Source: JAJRXC01 sp047639555
GTDB taxonomy: Bacteria > Actinomycetota > Acidimicrobiia > Acidimicrobiales > Aldehydirespiratoraceae
DNA length: 64,000 bases
NCBI GenBank assembly: GCA_047639555.1
Contig: JBLIOE010000006.1
Coordinates: forward strand, 62,001-126,000
Reading direction: 5' to 3'
Shown piece after piece: positions 33,712-42,096 of the stretch (positions are counted from its first letter, which is position 1; each line of letters opens with the position of its first letter). The translations under genes and the position numbers were made by a program. The notes below the pieces were generated by a model. The model ran no database searches and had not been told where the DNA came from. It was given only the letters and a program-made list of their open reading frames with translations.

Positions 33712-35166
33712 ATGGTGCATAACGGAGCGGGGCCTGCGGGAGCGGGAGGCGGTGTTGCCCGCCGCGAGCTGTGGTCCGTCGTGCGGCGACTGCTCGTCCC
33801 GGTCTATTTGCCGTGGACCGCGGCCACCCTCGGCGCCGGCGTCCTCTTGCCCGTCCTCCCCGTTTACCTCGAAGAGTCCGGCCTCTCACTCTCGCTAATC
33901 GGTGTCATCACTGCGGCTGCCGGTCTTGGTTCCGCCCTCGGTGGCATCCCGGGCAGTGCGATTTCTGAACGTCGCGGCACCGATGCGCTCCTTGTGGTGG
34001 CGCTCACGATGTGTGCGGTGTCGACGGCGCTACTCGGGCTGACCACAGCGGTGATCGTGCTCGTTGTGCTGCGAGTGGCGTACGGCCTCGGATTCGCAGG
34101 CATCACTCAGTCGAGACAGGTGGTGGTGGCGAGAGGGGTCGAGCCCGGACTGCTCGGCCGCGTCAACTCGCTTGTCGGCGGCATGCATCGACTGGCCTTC
34201 GTCATTGGTCCGGTCGTGGGCGGCGGGGTCTACAACACGTGGGGTGCGAACCCCACCTTCATTCTTGCTGGCGCGCTGACGAGCGTGGGTCTCCTGACCC
34301 TTTCGCTTCCTGGCGGGCGAGACCGTCATCCCGTGGCCACTGAAGCCAACCGGGTACGAATCGGCGCCTCGCTCTGGCAGCACCGCCGTCGGCTCTTCGT
34401 CGCGGCGCTGGGCCCGCTCCTGGTCGCGTCGGCGCGGTCAGGGCGGCACGTGGTTGTCCCTCTGATCGGCGACGACCTCGATCTAAATGCGGCGTCGATC
34501 GGCCTCGTGGTCGCGGTGGGCACCGCCGCCGACTTCATGCTCTTTCCCGTGTCGGGCTGGTTGATGGATCGGCACGGACGCCTTGCCTCCATGGTGCCGG
34601 CGTTCTCGTTGATGGCCTTTGGCATGCTCCTGCTGTCGTTGGCGGACTCGGTGACCGCGGTGGTTGTCGCGGGCATTGTCATGGGTCTTGGCAACGGGCT
34701 GAGCGCGGGCACGATGCTCACCCTCAGCACCGATCTCGCGCCCGCCGATGAGCCGGGGCCGTTCATCGCCGGCTTCCACACGGTGTCGGGAGCGGGCACA
34801 ATCATTGGACCGTTGATGGTCGGCTGGATCGCCGATGCCGTCGGATTGGGGGCCGCCGCCTTTGCGCTGGCGGTGTCACTCGCGGCGGGTACCGCATGGA
34901 TTGCGTTCGTCATCGGTGAGACCGGCAAGGAAAGAGCGGAGAAACAATGCGCGACGGTGATCTTGTTCGGCCCGATTGGGTGCGGCGCCTCAATCTGTTC
35001 GGGTCCGCCGTGGGCGACCCGGCGCTGCTCGTCGGGTTGGATCCCGACGAGCTTCTCGAAGCGGCCCGCACGTCAACCGGTCTGTCGGACTTCGGTGACG
35101 ATGACTGGCAGCCCGCGTTCCGGGCGGTTGTCGGCGCCATGGAGCGCAATGCCGAGCTCACGGTGA
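33712..35166 (+). CDS. MFS transporter, with an abnormal 3' read-through
   Basis: The first ~410 residues are a major facilitator with 12 predicted helices (from LLVPVYLPWTAATLGAGVLL to FALAVSLAAGTAWIAFVIG) and the inter-helix motif SERRGTD. It looks like a drug/metabolite exporter, substrate unknown. After FVIGETGKERAEKQ, at about 34950, the frame runs on for another ~70 residues with no membrane or family character. That tail lies inside the sulfotransferase gene in another frame. A stop around 34950 would be normal here, so the tail may come from a lost stop or a sequence error. Confidence 0.8.
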   Translation: MVHNGAGPAGAGGGVARRELWSVVRRLLVPVYLPWTAATLGAGVLLPVLPVYLEESGLSLSLIGVITAAAGLGSALGGIPGSAISERRGTDALLVVALTMCAVSTALLGLTTAVIVLVVLRVAYGLGFAGITQSRQVVVARGVEPGLLGRVNSLVGGMHRLAFVIGPVVGGGVYNTWGANPTFILAGALTSVGLLTLSLPGGRDRHPVATEANRVRIGASLWQHRRRLFVAALGPLLVASARSGRHVVVPLIGDDLDLNAASIGLVVAVGTAADFMLFPVSGWLMDRHGRLASMVPAFSLMAFGMLLLSLADSVTAVVVAGIVMGLGNGLSAGTMLTLSTDLAPADEPGPFIAGFHTVSGAGTIIGPLMVGWIADAVGLGAAAFALAVSLAAGTAWIAFVIGETGKERAEKQCATVILFGPIGCGASICSGPPWATRRCSSGWIPTSFSKRPARQPVCRTSVTMTGSPRSGRLSAPWSAMPSSR

Positions 35167-36182
35167 TCGGTCGGCTCTCCGCTCGCGGCGAGTTGATCCG
35201 CTGCCTGCAGACCCGACTGCGGCTGACCGCGCATTGGTCGAAACGCCCTGAGATTCTGACGGCCGCCGTAGCGGCGCCGCTCTTTGTGCTTGGCCCACCT
35301 CGCACCGGCACGTCGATTCTCTTGGAGTTACTCGCGCTCGATCCGAACCTGCGGCCGGTCCTGGCTCATGAGGCCCATTTCCCTTTGGGTCCGCTTCCTG
35401 GCGTCGAGGCAAGCGCCGCGGAATGCAGTGAACCCGAGCAAGAGTTCTGGGCCGACATCCAGCCCGAGTTCATGACCATGCATGAGCTTCGGAGCGACCT
35501 GCCGTGTGAGTGCGTGCATTTCTGTTCACCCGAGTTTCACTCGTGGCATTGGCCCATGATGCATGCGCTCGGCGACGTCGACGGCCTGGGTCAGGGAGCC
35601 GGAATGCCGGAGATCTACACGTGGCACAAGCGGTTCTTGCAGACCCTGCAGGATCGCGACGGCACACCACAGACCTTCCTTCTGAAGTCGCCGGCCCATC
35701 TGGGATCGCTCGCCGAACTGCTGTCCGCCTATCCCGACGCCCGCATGATCCACACCCACCGCGATCCACTGAAGTTCGTCGGCTCAAGTGCCAACCTCAC
35801 TGCGACCCTCCAGTGGATGCGGGGGACAAGTCTCGACAAGGCCGGCCGCGGGCCACTGATGTCGCTGGCGTATCAACTCATGCTGGGAATGGTGATGGCG
35901 CAGCGGGACAGTGGTGTGGTGCCTGCGGGCCAGATGGCCGACCTTCATTTCCAGGAGCTTCTGGCCGACCCGGTCGCCGCAATCAGTCGGGCCTATGAGC
36001 ATTTGGGAATGGAGCTTCCTGCGGAGATGAGCGAAGCCGTACCCGCCTACCTGGCGAGCAAGCCCAAGGGAAAGTTCGGTGCGCATCGTTACGACCCGGC
36101 GTCGCTGAGCCTTGACGAAGCGGGACTCCGCGTCGAGTTCGCCGACTACATCGCTCGGTACAACGTGGCGCTTGAGGACTGA
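34947..36182 (+). CDS. Sulfotransferase family protein
   Basis: The 411-residue protein has the PAPS 5'-phosphosulfate loop at ~residue 115 (FVLGPPRTGTSILLELLALD) and the 3'-phosphate motif IHTHRDPLKFVGSSANL at ~residue 270. Its N-terminal helical extension (DPDELLEAARTSTGLSDFGDDDW) is common in actinobacterial members of this family, which supports ATG 34947 despite the 220-bp overlap with the MFS frame. It would transfer sulfate from PAPS to an unknown acceptor, perhaps a lipid or sterol. Confidence 0.9.
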   Translation: MRDGDLVRPDWVRRLNLFGSAVGDPALLVGLDPDELLEAARTSTGLSDFGDDDWQPAFRAVVGAMERNAELTVIGRLSARGELIRCLQTRLRLTAHWSKRPEILTAAVAAPLFVLGPPRTGTSILLELLALDPNLRPVLAHEAHFPLGPLPGVEASAAECSEPEQEFWADIQPEFMTMHELRSDLPCECVHFCSPEFHSWHWPMMHALGDVDGLGQGAGMPEIYTWHKRFLQTLQDRDGTPQTFLLKSPAHLGSLAELLSAYPDARMIHTHRDPLKFVGSSANLTATLQWMRGTSLDKAGRGPLMSLAYQLMLGMVMAQRDSGVVPAGQMADLHFQELLADPVAAISRAYEHLGMELPAEMSEAVPAYLASKPKGKFGAHRYDPASLSLDEAGLRVEFADYIARYNVALED

Positions 36183-36254
36183 GTCGTCAGCGTCGAACGA
36201 GGGCGAGGTAACCGTCGTCCATGAGCGCGACCGGTTCACGACTTCGGCCGATTC

Positions 36255-37907
36255 CTAGGAAACGGCGCCCGCGAAGCGAGCGAGCAACGCGGCGGCCTGA
36301 CCGCGGGTGACGGGCGCGTTCGGCACGAACGTGGTCGCCGAGATACCGGTGGTGATCTCCGTGGCCGAGGCCCATCGAACGGACGACGTTTGCCAGCCCG
36401 CGGTGAGGTCAGTGAACGGTATCGAACCGTTTGTCAGGGGTTCATCAACAAGGCGCCAGAGGAAGGTCACGAACTCGGCGCGAGTTGCGGGGGCGTTCGG
36501 TGAGAAGCGGTCACCGCCCGTGCCCATTGTGATGCCGAAGCGGGCCATCCAGCGAACGGCATCGGCGTAGTAGGTACCGCTCGGTACGTCGGCGAAGGTG
36601 GGTGCATCGTTCGGCGGCGTTGGTGATCCCACGAGCCGCCAGATCAGAGTTGCGGCCTGTGCTCGGGTGAGTGACACATCTGGGTCGAAGCGAGTGGCAC
36701 TCACGCCGGTTGTGATGCCATTGCCGACGAGCCAAGCGACAGGCTCACGTTGCCAGCTCGCGGTGATATCGGTGAAGCCCTCGAGGGTGCCGTCGTCGGT
36801 CCAACACGGGACCGTCCAGACGTCGAAGGCGATCGTGTCGCACCCGGAGTGACTCGACGAAGGCGAGGCCGGTGTTGACGGTGTCGGAATCGACGAGGGG
36901 TCGAAGTTGAGGTCGATCACGCAGCTCGAGTAGCGATAGTCGGGCTGTGTTGCGCCGGACAGTCGCACGCCGCTCACGGTGACCCCGTAACACTCGTCGC
37001 CGTCGACTGGTTCGGGAAGCTGGATGGAGTTCGTATCGCCGCCGACCGACCAAACGATTGAGGGTTCGGGGGCAATGCGGTCGCCGGGATTCTCCCCTTG
37101 GATGCGTTCGAGAACTTGCACTTGGATGACGCCGAGCGAGTCTGTCACCGTCACCGAGGCGGCCGAGAAGTCGGCCCCCGGCAGGCTGAACGACCAACGT
37201 CCCCAGGTGGTTTCTGCCGGCACGTATCCGGCGGGCGGCCAGGCAACAAAGTCCTGGCTTTCACGAACGCCGGGACGGGTGCCCCACAGGTTGTCATCGA
37301 AGACATGGAGAGTGTTGGCGGGGTGGAAGCCATCACCTCCGTCGACGTCACCGGAGCCCACTTCGAGGAGCTGCGGGTAGAGGAGGGTGCGCCGGTGGCC
37401 CACGGAGTGGTTATTGCTTCCCGGGTCGCGGATATACGCGTCGATTGCTCGGATGCCGTTTATGCCGAGAGCGAGGTTGCTGCTCCCGGCCGCGGCGTCG
37501 CCGATGGAGGTGTGGCAGGCCCAGCCGGCATCGGGTTCGTGTGAGAGAGAACCCTCGGCCGCCATCATCGTTGATGCCTGTTGCGTCGCGCTTGAGTAGG
37601 CCGCGCGCTCGCTGACGGGGCCGACGCCGGCCATGGCTCGGTACCAATTCACCCGTTGGACGATGCTGTCGCGCCATTCCTGGGAGGTCGTGCCGGGTGT
37701 ACATGTGGCCGGATTTCCGGTATAGCCGGACGCAGGCTCGAGGCGATCGAATTCGGCGACGTACGCCTCGACGACGGCGGCGCGGTCGTTGGTATCGATC
37801 CACGGCGCCTCGGAGGCTCCGGCGGCGATCGGCGCCTGCACGGCCGCGAAAATGGGCGTCAAGACTGCTGCTACCAGCACTGCACCGCGTCGACGCCCCA
37901 TAACCAT
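36255..37907 (-). CDS. Secreted CAP-domain protein with three SLH repeats
   Basis: 550 residues with a signal peptide (GAVLVAAVLTPIFAAVQAPIAAGA). A CAP/SCP-PR1-like domain covers residues ~45-200 (QRVNWYRAMAGVGPV, SLSHEPDAGWAC, NNHSVGHRRTLLYPQLLEVG). A beta-rich middle and a Pro/Ser linker follow, then three SLH repeats to the C-terminus (TDITASWQREPVAWLVGNGI; FADVPSGTYYADAVRWMARFG; FTDLTAGWQTSSVRWASATEI). SLH repeats suggest cell-wall attachment, with the CAP domain acting outside. Start is ATG 37907 or 37901. It is divergent from the TauD gene. Confidence 0.88.
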   Translation of the reverse strand: MVMGRRRGAVLVAAVLTPIFAAVQAPIAAGASEAPWIDTNDRAAVVEAYVAEFDRLEPASGYTGNPATCTPGTTSQEWRDSIVQRVNWYRAMAGVGPVSERAAYSSATQQASTMMAAEGSLSHEPDAGWACHTSIGDAAAGSSNLALGINGIRAIDAYIRDPGSNNHSVGHRRTLLYPQLLEVGSGDVDGGDGFHPANTLHVFDDNLWGTRPGVRESQDFVAWPPAGYVPAETTWGRWSFSLPGADFSAASVTVTDSLGVIQVQVLERIQGENPGDRIAPEPSIVWSVGGDTNSIQLPEPVDGDECYGVTVSGVRLSGATQPDYRYSSCVIDLNFDPSSIPTPSTPASPSSSHSGCDTIAFDVWTVPCWTDDGTLEGFTDITASWQREPVAWLVGNGITTGVSATRFDPDVSLTRAQAATLIWRLVGSPTPPNDAPTFADVPSGTYYADAVRWMARFGITMGTGGDRFSPNAPATRAEFVTFLWRLVDEPLTNGSIPFTDLTAGWQTSSVRWASATEITTGISATTFVPNAPVTRGQAAALLARFAGAVS

Positions 37908-37983
37908 GTTTGTGCTACGGAAGATTTTCGGGGGCACTTGACCGTGGTACGTGGGCCATTCGGTTCATATCGGATGTGACCTC

Positions 37984-37989
37984 TAGACT
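37984..37989 (+). promoter_or_regulatory. TAGACT box 6 nt before the TauD-like gene
   Basis: Leaderless-type -10 box; a weak TTCGGT lies at 37960-37965. Confidence 0.5.
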
Positions 37990-37995
37990 TTCGCC

Positions 37996-38850
37996 ATGCC
38001 TGATTCGCTCGAGATTCGACCGCTGGCCGGTGCCCTCGGGGCGAAAGTTCGAGGACTGGCCGCCGGCCCACCAACGGACGACACCGCCGATGCGCTTCGT
38101 CAGGCGCTTGATTCCCATCTGATGTTGGCGGTTCCCGGTCTGCACCCGAGCCTCGCCGACCTGGTGTCATTGGGGCAGGTCTTCGGTGACCTCGAAGTCC
38201 ACCCCTACCTCCCGAAGTCGGACGACTCGGTACCGGAGGTGTGTGCGCTCGACTCCGAGGATGCGCCGAAGGCCGACATCTGGCATACCGACGTGACCTT
38301 CTCTGAGGAGCCGCCGACTGCCGCGTTGCTCCACATGGTCGAGTGCCCGCCGTTTGGTGGCGACACGATGTGGATCAACACCCACGAGGTCTACGACTCG
38401 CTGAGCGAGCCGATGAAGGCGATGCTCGAAGGTCTCACCTGTTTCCATGACGACGGCGGACAGGGTGGTCGGAAGGCGGAGCACCCGGTCGTGCGCGTGC
38501 ACCCCATCACTGGCCGCAAGGGCTTGTTTGTGAACAAGCAGTTCAGTCGGCGGATTCCCCAACTCAGCCGCCCTGAGTCGCAGATGATGTTGGCCCACCT
38601 CTTCCGCTGGCAAGAGCAGATCAAGTTCAGCTGCCGCTGGCACTGGTCGGCGGGCGATGTCGTGATCTGGGACGAACGTTTCACGCTGCACTCAGTGGCC
38701 GACGACACGAAGGAGCGTCGTCTCCTCCGGCGAGTTACCGCTCTTGGCGTGGCGCCCACCCCGGCCGCCACCGCCACCGACTGGCCGAAGTACAAAGACA
38801 ACAAGATGGCGTCGTCGGGTTACTTCGGCATCGGGGGATATGAGTTCTGA
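37996..38850 (+). CDS. TauD/TfdA-family Fe(II)/2-oxoglutarate dioxygenase
   Basis: This 284-residue oxygenase uses 2-oxoglutarate and O2. Iron ligands are in WHTDVTF (His ~96, Asp ~98) and the distal His is probably in TLHSVADD. The 2-oxoglutarate-binding Arg is in RRLLRRVT. The N-terminus IRPLAGALGAKVRGL is typical of the TauD group. Possible substrates include taurine, sulfonates, alkyl sulfates and aryloxyacids; the sequence does not decide. Its stop overlaps the next start (TGATG), coupling it to a cytosine-deaminase-like enzyme. Confidence 0.9.
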   Translation: MPDSLEIRPLAGALGAKVRGLAAGPPTDDTADALRQALDSHLMLAVPGLHPSLADLVSLGQVFGDLEVHPYLPKSDDSVPEVCALDSEDAPKADIWHTDVTFSEEPPTAALLHMVECPPFGGDTMWINTHEVYDSLSEPMKAMLEGLTCFHDDGGQGGRKAEHPVVRVHPITGRKGLFVNKQFSRRIPQLSRPESQMMLAHLFRWQEQIKFSCRWHWSAGDVVIWDERFTLHSVADDTKERRLLRRVTALGVAPTPAATATDWPKYKDNKMASSGYFGIGGYEF

Positions 38851-39302
38851 TGATGAGCGAAGTTGACCGACAGGGTCTTGATGCCGCGATCGCCGAGGCG
38901 CGAGCCGGTCGTGCCGAGGGGGGTATTCCGATCGGTTCTTCCTTGATGGTCGACGGCGAAATTATTGGCCGCGGCCACAACCGTCGAGTGCAGCAGGGGA
39001 GCGTTGTGCTCCATGCCGAGATGGACTGTCTGGAGAACGCGGGACGTCTCCCGGCATCCACCTATCAACGCGCCACCCTCTACACCACACTCTCGCCCTG
39101 CGACATGTGCACTGGTGCGGCGTTGCTCTATGGCATCCCGCGAGTGGTGGTCGGCGAGAACGTGACGTTCATCGGTGGTGAGAGCCTGCTGCGCGAACGA
39201 GGTGTCGAGGTGTTCCTCGTCGATGACGCGGAGTGTGTCGCGATGATGCGTGATTTCATCGAGGCCGAACCGATCCTCTGGAACGAAGATATCGGCGTCT
39301 AG
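38850..39302 (+). CDS. Cytidine/deoxycytidylate deaminase-fold nucleobase deaminase (yeast-type cytosine deaminase-like)
   Basis: The 150-residue zinc hydrolase has HAEMDCLENAG (zinc His and proton-shuttle Glu, ~residue 55) and the Cys pair SPCDMCTGAALLYGI (~residue 84). The N-terminus IAEARAGRAEGGIPIGSSL and the C-terminus ILWNEDIGV resemble fungal cytosine deaminase and guanine-deaminase-like enzymes. It would deaminate a base or related heterocycle. The coupling to a TauD oxygenase is unusual. ATG 38853 is an alternative start. Confidence 0.9.
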   Translation: MMSEVDRQGLDAAIAEARAGRAEGGIPIGSSLMVDGEIIGRGHNRRVQQGSVVLHAEMDCLENAGRLPASTYQRATLYTTLSPCDMCTGAALLYGIPRVVVGENVTFIGGESLLRERGVEVFLVDDAECVAMMRDFIEAEPILWNEDIGV

Positions 39303-39306
39303 GGCC

Positions 39307-39318
39307 CCCTAATTAGGG
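39307..39318. terminator. Palindrome between convergent genes
   Basis: CCCTAATTAGGG is self-complementary and overlaps the GDPD stop, 5 bp from the deaminase stop. It may form a short two-way terminator, but lacks a T-run and a loop, so this is weak. Confidence 0.25.
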
Positions 39319-40422
39319 AATAACACCAAGCTCTCGGTAGCGCTCGACGGCGTCGGCGGGTCGGCCGGCGATGATGCCGTCGATGTCGAAGTCGAGCAGC
39401 GACTCATAGAAGTCGGCGTTCTCCTGGGTTGAGGCATCGTTGGGCCAGACCCAGATGCCGAGGCCTTCGGCCGCCGCCTGTTCGAGGAAGCCCGGGATTG
39501 TCAAGACATCGAGCCCGTCGAACTGGGGTGGCACCTGGAGAATTCGGTGCGAGTCGAGCAGCGGGATTCCGCCAAGGAACCAGTCGGTCAACGCACCGGT
39601 GCCGGGGCTGGTGACGACGTCGGGTGCCATCTCGTGGAATGCCGCGATGACGTCGTCATTGAATGACACAACAACCACCGAGTCGGTGCGGCCGAGTCGT
39701 TCGATCTCATCGGCGAGTGCTTGGGCGCCTTCGAGAGCGAAGGCCATGTCGGGTTCACCGTCGTCGCCTCGCGGGATCTTGATCTCGACATCGAGCACAT
39801 GATCGGGAAAGGCGGTGGCGACTGCCTCGAATGTCTCAACCCGGAAGTCGTCGGGGCCATAACCCGGGGGTGCTTCGACGTCGCCGGAACGAACACCTCG
39901 ATAGATGTAGTCCTCGGCGGCAAGCTCGAAGTTGCCCCATTCGCCCGACCACCAGTAGCCGCTGTCGAGGGCCTGCATCTCTTCGTAGGTGAGGTCGCGC
40001 ACTCGGCCGCTGGCCTCGGTGGTGCGGTCGACTGTGTCGTCGTGTTGCACCACGAGCACGCCGTCAGCGGTGAGCTGCACGTCCATCTCCAACACTTCAC
40101 TGCCGGTGACCGCGGCCTCGCGGTAGGCAAACATCGTGGAGTGCGGCCACGTCTGGTCGCCGCCCGCATGAGCGATCACGACCGGCCGGCCAAGTGCGAA
40201 GAGTCCGTCGACGGTGCTTGCTCCGGGCGCAGTGATGGTTGGCGCCGGAACGACCGTGGTGGTTGGAGCGGCAGTTGTCGGCGCGGCGGTTGTTACTGGG
40301 GCCTCGGTCGTGGGGGCCAGCGTGGTCGTGGTTGGGGCGGCCGCGTCGTTCGCGGTTTCGTCGTCGCTGCAGGCGGAAGCGATCAGGGTGCAGGCAAGGA
40401 GAAGAGAGACGAGTCGACGCAT
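39313..40422 (-). CDS. Secreted glycerophosphodiester phosphodiesterase lipoprotein
   Basis: 369 residues with a lipoprotein signal (LVSLLLACTLIASAC) and a ~45-residue Thr/Ala/Pro linker. The GDPD TIM barrel includes VVIAHAGGDQTWPHSTMFAY (first catalytic His), LEMDVQLTADGVLVVQHDDTVDRTT (metal ligands and second His, written here in one 25-residue span as LEMDVQLT then VVQHDDT) and IWVWPND. It would split glycerophosphodiesters to glycerol 3-phosphate outside the cell. The usual E-x-D pair appears as EMD. A TACGGT box lies 6 nt before the ATG. Confidence 0.9.
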   Translation of the reverse strand: MRRLVSLLLACTLIASACSDDETANDAAAPTTTTLAPTTEAPVTTAAPTTAAPTTTVVPAPTITAPGASTVDGLFALGRPVVIAHAGGDQTWPHSTMFAYREAAVTGSEVLEMDVQLTADGVLVVQHDDTVDRTTEASGRVRDLTYEEMQALDSGYWWSGEWGNFELAAEDYIYRGVRSGDVEAPPGYGPDDFRVETFEAVATAFPDHVLDVEIKIPRGDDGEPDMAFALEGAQALADEIERLGRTDSVVVVSFNDDVIAAFHEMAPDVVTSPGTGALTDWFLGGIPLLDSHRILQVPPQFDGLDVLTIPGFLEQAAAEGLGIWVWPNDASTQENADFYESLLDFDIDGIIAGRPADAVERYRELGVIP

Positions 40423-40428
40423 CCCCAG

Positions 40429-40434
40429 ACCGTA
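40429..40434 (-). promoter_or_regulatory. TACGGT box 6 nt before the GDPD lipoprotein
   Basis: Leaderless-type box in the 33-bp space before the divergent methyltransferase gene. Confidence 0.5.
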
Positions 40435-40455
40435 GCTGTGGAAGGGTGATCGACC

Positions 40456-41268
40456 ATGAGCGAGCGCGACGATCATTCATCGGTCGAGTGGCGCGACCTG
40501 AACCACGCATGGTGGGAAGAGCGGGCCGCTCTTCATTCGACATCGCTGCTCTATCGAGAGGGCGGGAGCGGTCTCGAAACCTTTGAGTGGGAAGACCTCG
40601 GTTCGGTTGAGGGACTCAATGTTGTGCACCCGCAATGTCACATCGGCACCGACACGATCTCGCTAGCCGAGCGTGGCGCGTCGACCGTCGGCATCGATTT
40701 CTCTGCGTCGGCGATCGAGATCGCGCCGGCCCTCGCTGAACAAGCGGGTGTCGGCGAGACGGAGTGGCTCGTCGGCGATGTCTATAACGCCTCCCAAGTA
40801 GTCGAGGGCCGCACTTTCGATCTTGTCTATACGGGAAAGGGGGCGATCTGCTGGCTCCCCGACATGGGCCGATGGGCCGAAGTGATGTGGGCGCTCTGTC
40901 GCCCCGGAGGCCGCTTCTACCTTTCAGAGTTTCACCCGCTGCTAGATCAGCTCCACGACGACAACACCACGTTCGCTCGCCCCTACTTCCCGACCGGTGG
41001 TGATCTCTTTGTCGAACCGGGGAGTTATGCGGCTCCTGACGCCGTGACGACCCACAACATCATCGTGGACTTCATTCATCCGCTCTCCGAGGTCATGCAG
41101 GCGCTCCTTGATGTGGGCTTTCAGCTACGCGCCTTTCGGGAGTTCCCGATTACCGTTTATCAGCGTTGGCCGTGGATGTTGACCGAGGGCGATCGAGTCT
41201 GGCGGCTTCCGTCCGACATCCCGAATTTTCCAATGATGTACTCGCTGATGTTCGACAAGCCTGAGTAG
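40456..41268 (+). CDS. Class I SAM-dependent methyltransferase
   Basis: The 270-residue protein has SAM-binding motif I as LNVVHPQCHIGTDTISLAERG (residues ~54-74) with acidic loop VGIDFS. Motif II/III regions are FDLVYTGKGAICWLPDM and LCRPGGRFYLSEFHPLL. It resembles the bacterial SAM-methyltransferase group with an N-terminal W-x-D-x-N-x-x-WW pattern (RDLNHAWWEER). The methyl acceptor is not known. A purine-rich GGAAGG lies about 11 nt before the ATG. Confidence 0.87.
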   Translation: MSERDDHSSVEWRDLNHAWWEERAALHSTSLLYREGGSGLETFEWEDLGSVEGLNVVHPQCHIGTDTISLAERGASTVGIDFSASAIEIAPALAEQAGVGETEWLVGDVYNASQVVEGRTFDLVYTGKGAICWLPDMGRWAEVMWALCRPGGRFYLSEFHPLLDQLHDDNTTFARPYFPTGGDLFVEPGSYAAPDAVTTHNIIVDFIHPLSEVMQALLDVGFQLRAFREFPITVYQRWPWMLTEGDRVWRLPSDIPNFPMMYSLMFDKPE

Positions 41269-41294
41269 AGCGCCGGTCTGAGACAGAGAAGCCG

Positions 41295-41999
41295 CTAGCG
41301 GAGGTGAGCGGCGAGGAACGCCGACGTGCGCGCCCATGCGGCCGCGGCAGCATCGGGGTTGCTGAACATCGGGTTGCGATGGTTGTCGAACGCGTGGCCC
41401 GCGCCGTCCTGCACGAGGATCTCGACATTGCCCATGTCGGCCGACGCGGCTTTGAGCGCCTCGACATCCTCGTTCGGAAGGAACGGGTCGGCGCCCCCAA
41501 AGTGAAACTGGATCGGACAGCTGATCGACGCCGCCTTGTCGAGGTTGCCGCCGATCATCGAGCCGTAGTACGACACGGCGCACGCAGGCTCGTGGGCCGC
41601 CGCGGTGAGGTAGGTCATCGAGCCACCGAAGCAGAAGCCCATGATGGCGACGGGTCCGGTGACCTCGTCTCTCCCCGCAAGGTGAGAGAGGGCCGCGCCA
41701 AGGTCTTTCACACCATCGGCGGGGTCGTGTTGGCCCGCCACTTCAAATGCGGTCGGCAGATCGTCGGGCCCGGTGGCTTCGATGCAGAAGTTGTCTTGGA
41801 TCCGCCAGTACATATGCGGCGCGATGACGACGTAACCCTCACCAGCCAGCCGCTCGGCGACATCGCGGATGTAGCCGTTGACACCGAAGATCTCTTGGAC
41901 GAGTACAACACCGGGACCGCGGCCGCCTTCGGGCACACACAGAATGGCGGGGACGTCGCCGTCGGGACCGGCGAAAGTGATGTCTGTAGTAGTCGTCAT
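41295..41999 (-). CDS. Dienelactone hydrolase family protein
   Basis: A 234-residue a/b hydrolase with the DLH layout: QEIFGVNGYIRDVAERLA (Glu that activates the Cys), nucleophile Cys in MGFCFGGSM (~residue 123), Asp in HFGGADPFLP and His in GAGHAFDN. These enzymes hydrolyse dienelactone in chloroaromatic breakdown or act as general esterases. The start at ATG 41999 excludes an upstream extension that overlaps the divergent SDR gene. It is convergent with the methyltransferase. Confidence 0.92.
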   Translation of the reverse strand: MTTTTDITFAGPDGDVPAILCVPEGGRGPGVVLVQEIFGVNGYIRDVAERLAGEGYVVIAPHMYWRIQDNFCIEATGPDDLPTAFEVAGQHDPADGVKDLGAALSHLAGRDEVTGPVAIMGFCFGGSMTYLTAAAHEPACAVSYYGSMIGGNLDKAASISCPIQFHFGGADPFLPNEDVEALKAASADMGNVEILVQDGAGHAFDNHRNPMFSNPDAAAAAWARTSAFLAAHLR

Positions 42000-42096
42000 G
42001 GCGAAACCCTGCCACACCGCGATGACACCTTCCTCGATCTTGTCGCCATCTCGCGGTCGGGGCATGATGACTCTTCGTCGACAACCGGAGCTCGCA

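Noticed and set aside
36187..36254. Peptide-like stretch ending MDDGYLALVRR just after the CAP/SLH gene
   Set aside because: Looks like a protein tail but is only ~20 residues in a different frame; too short to call a gene or remnant.
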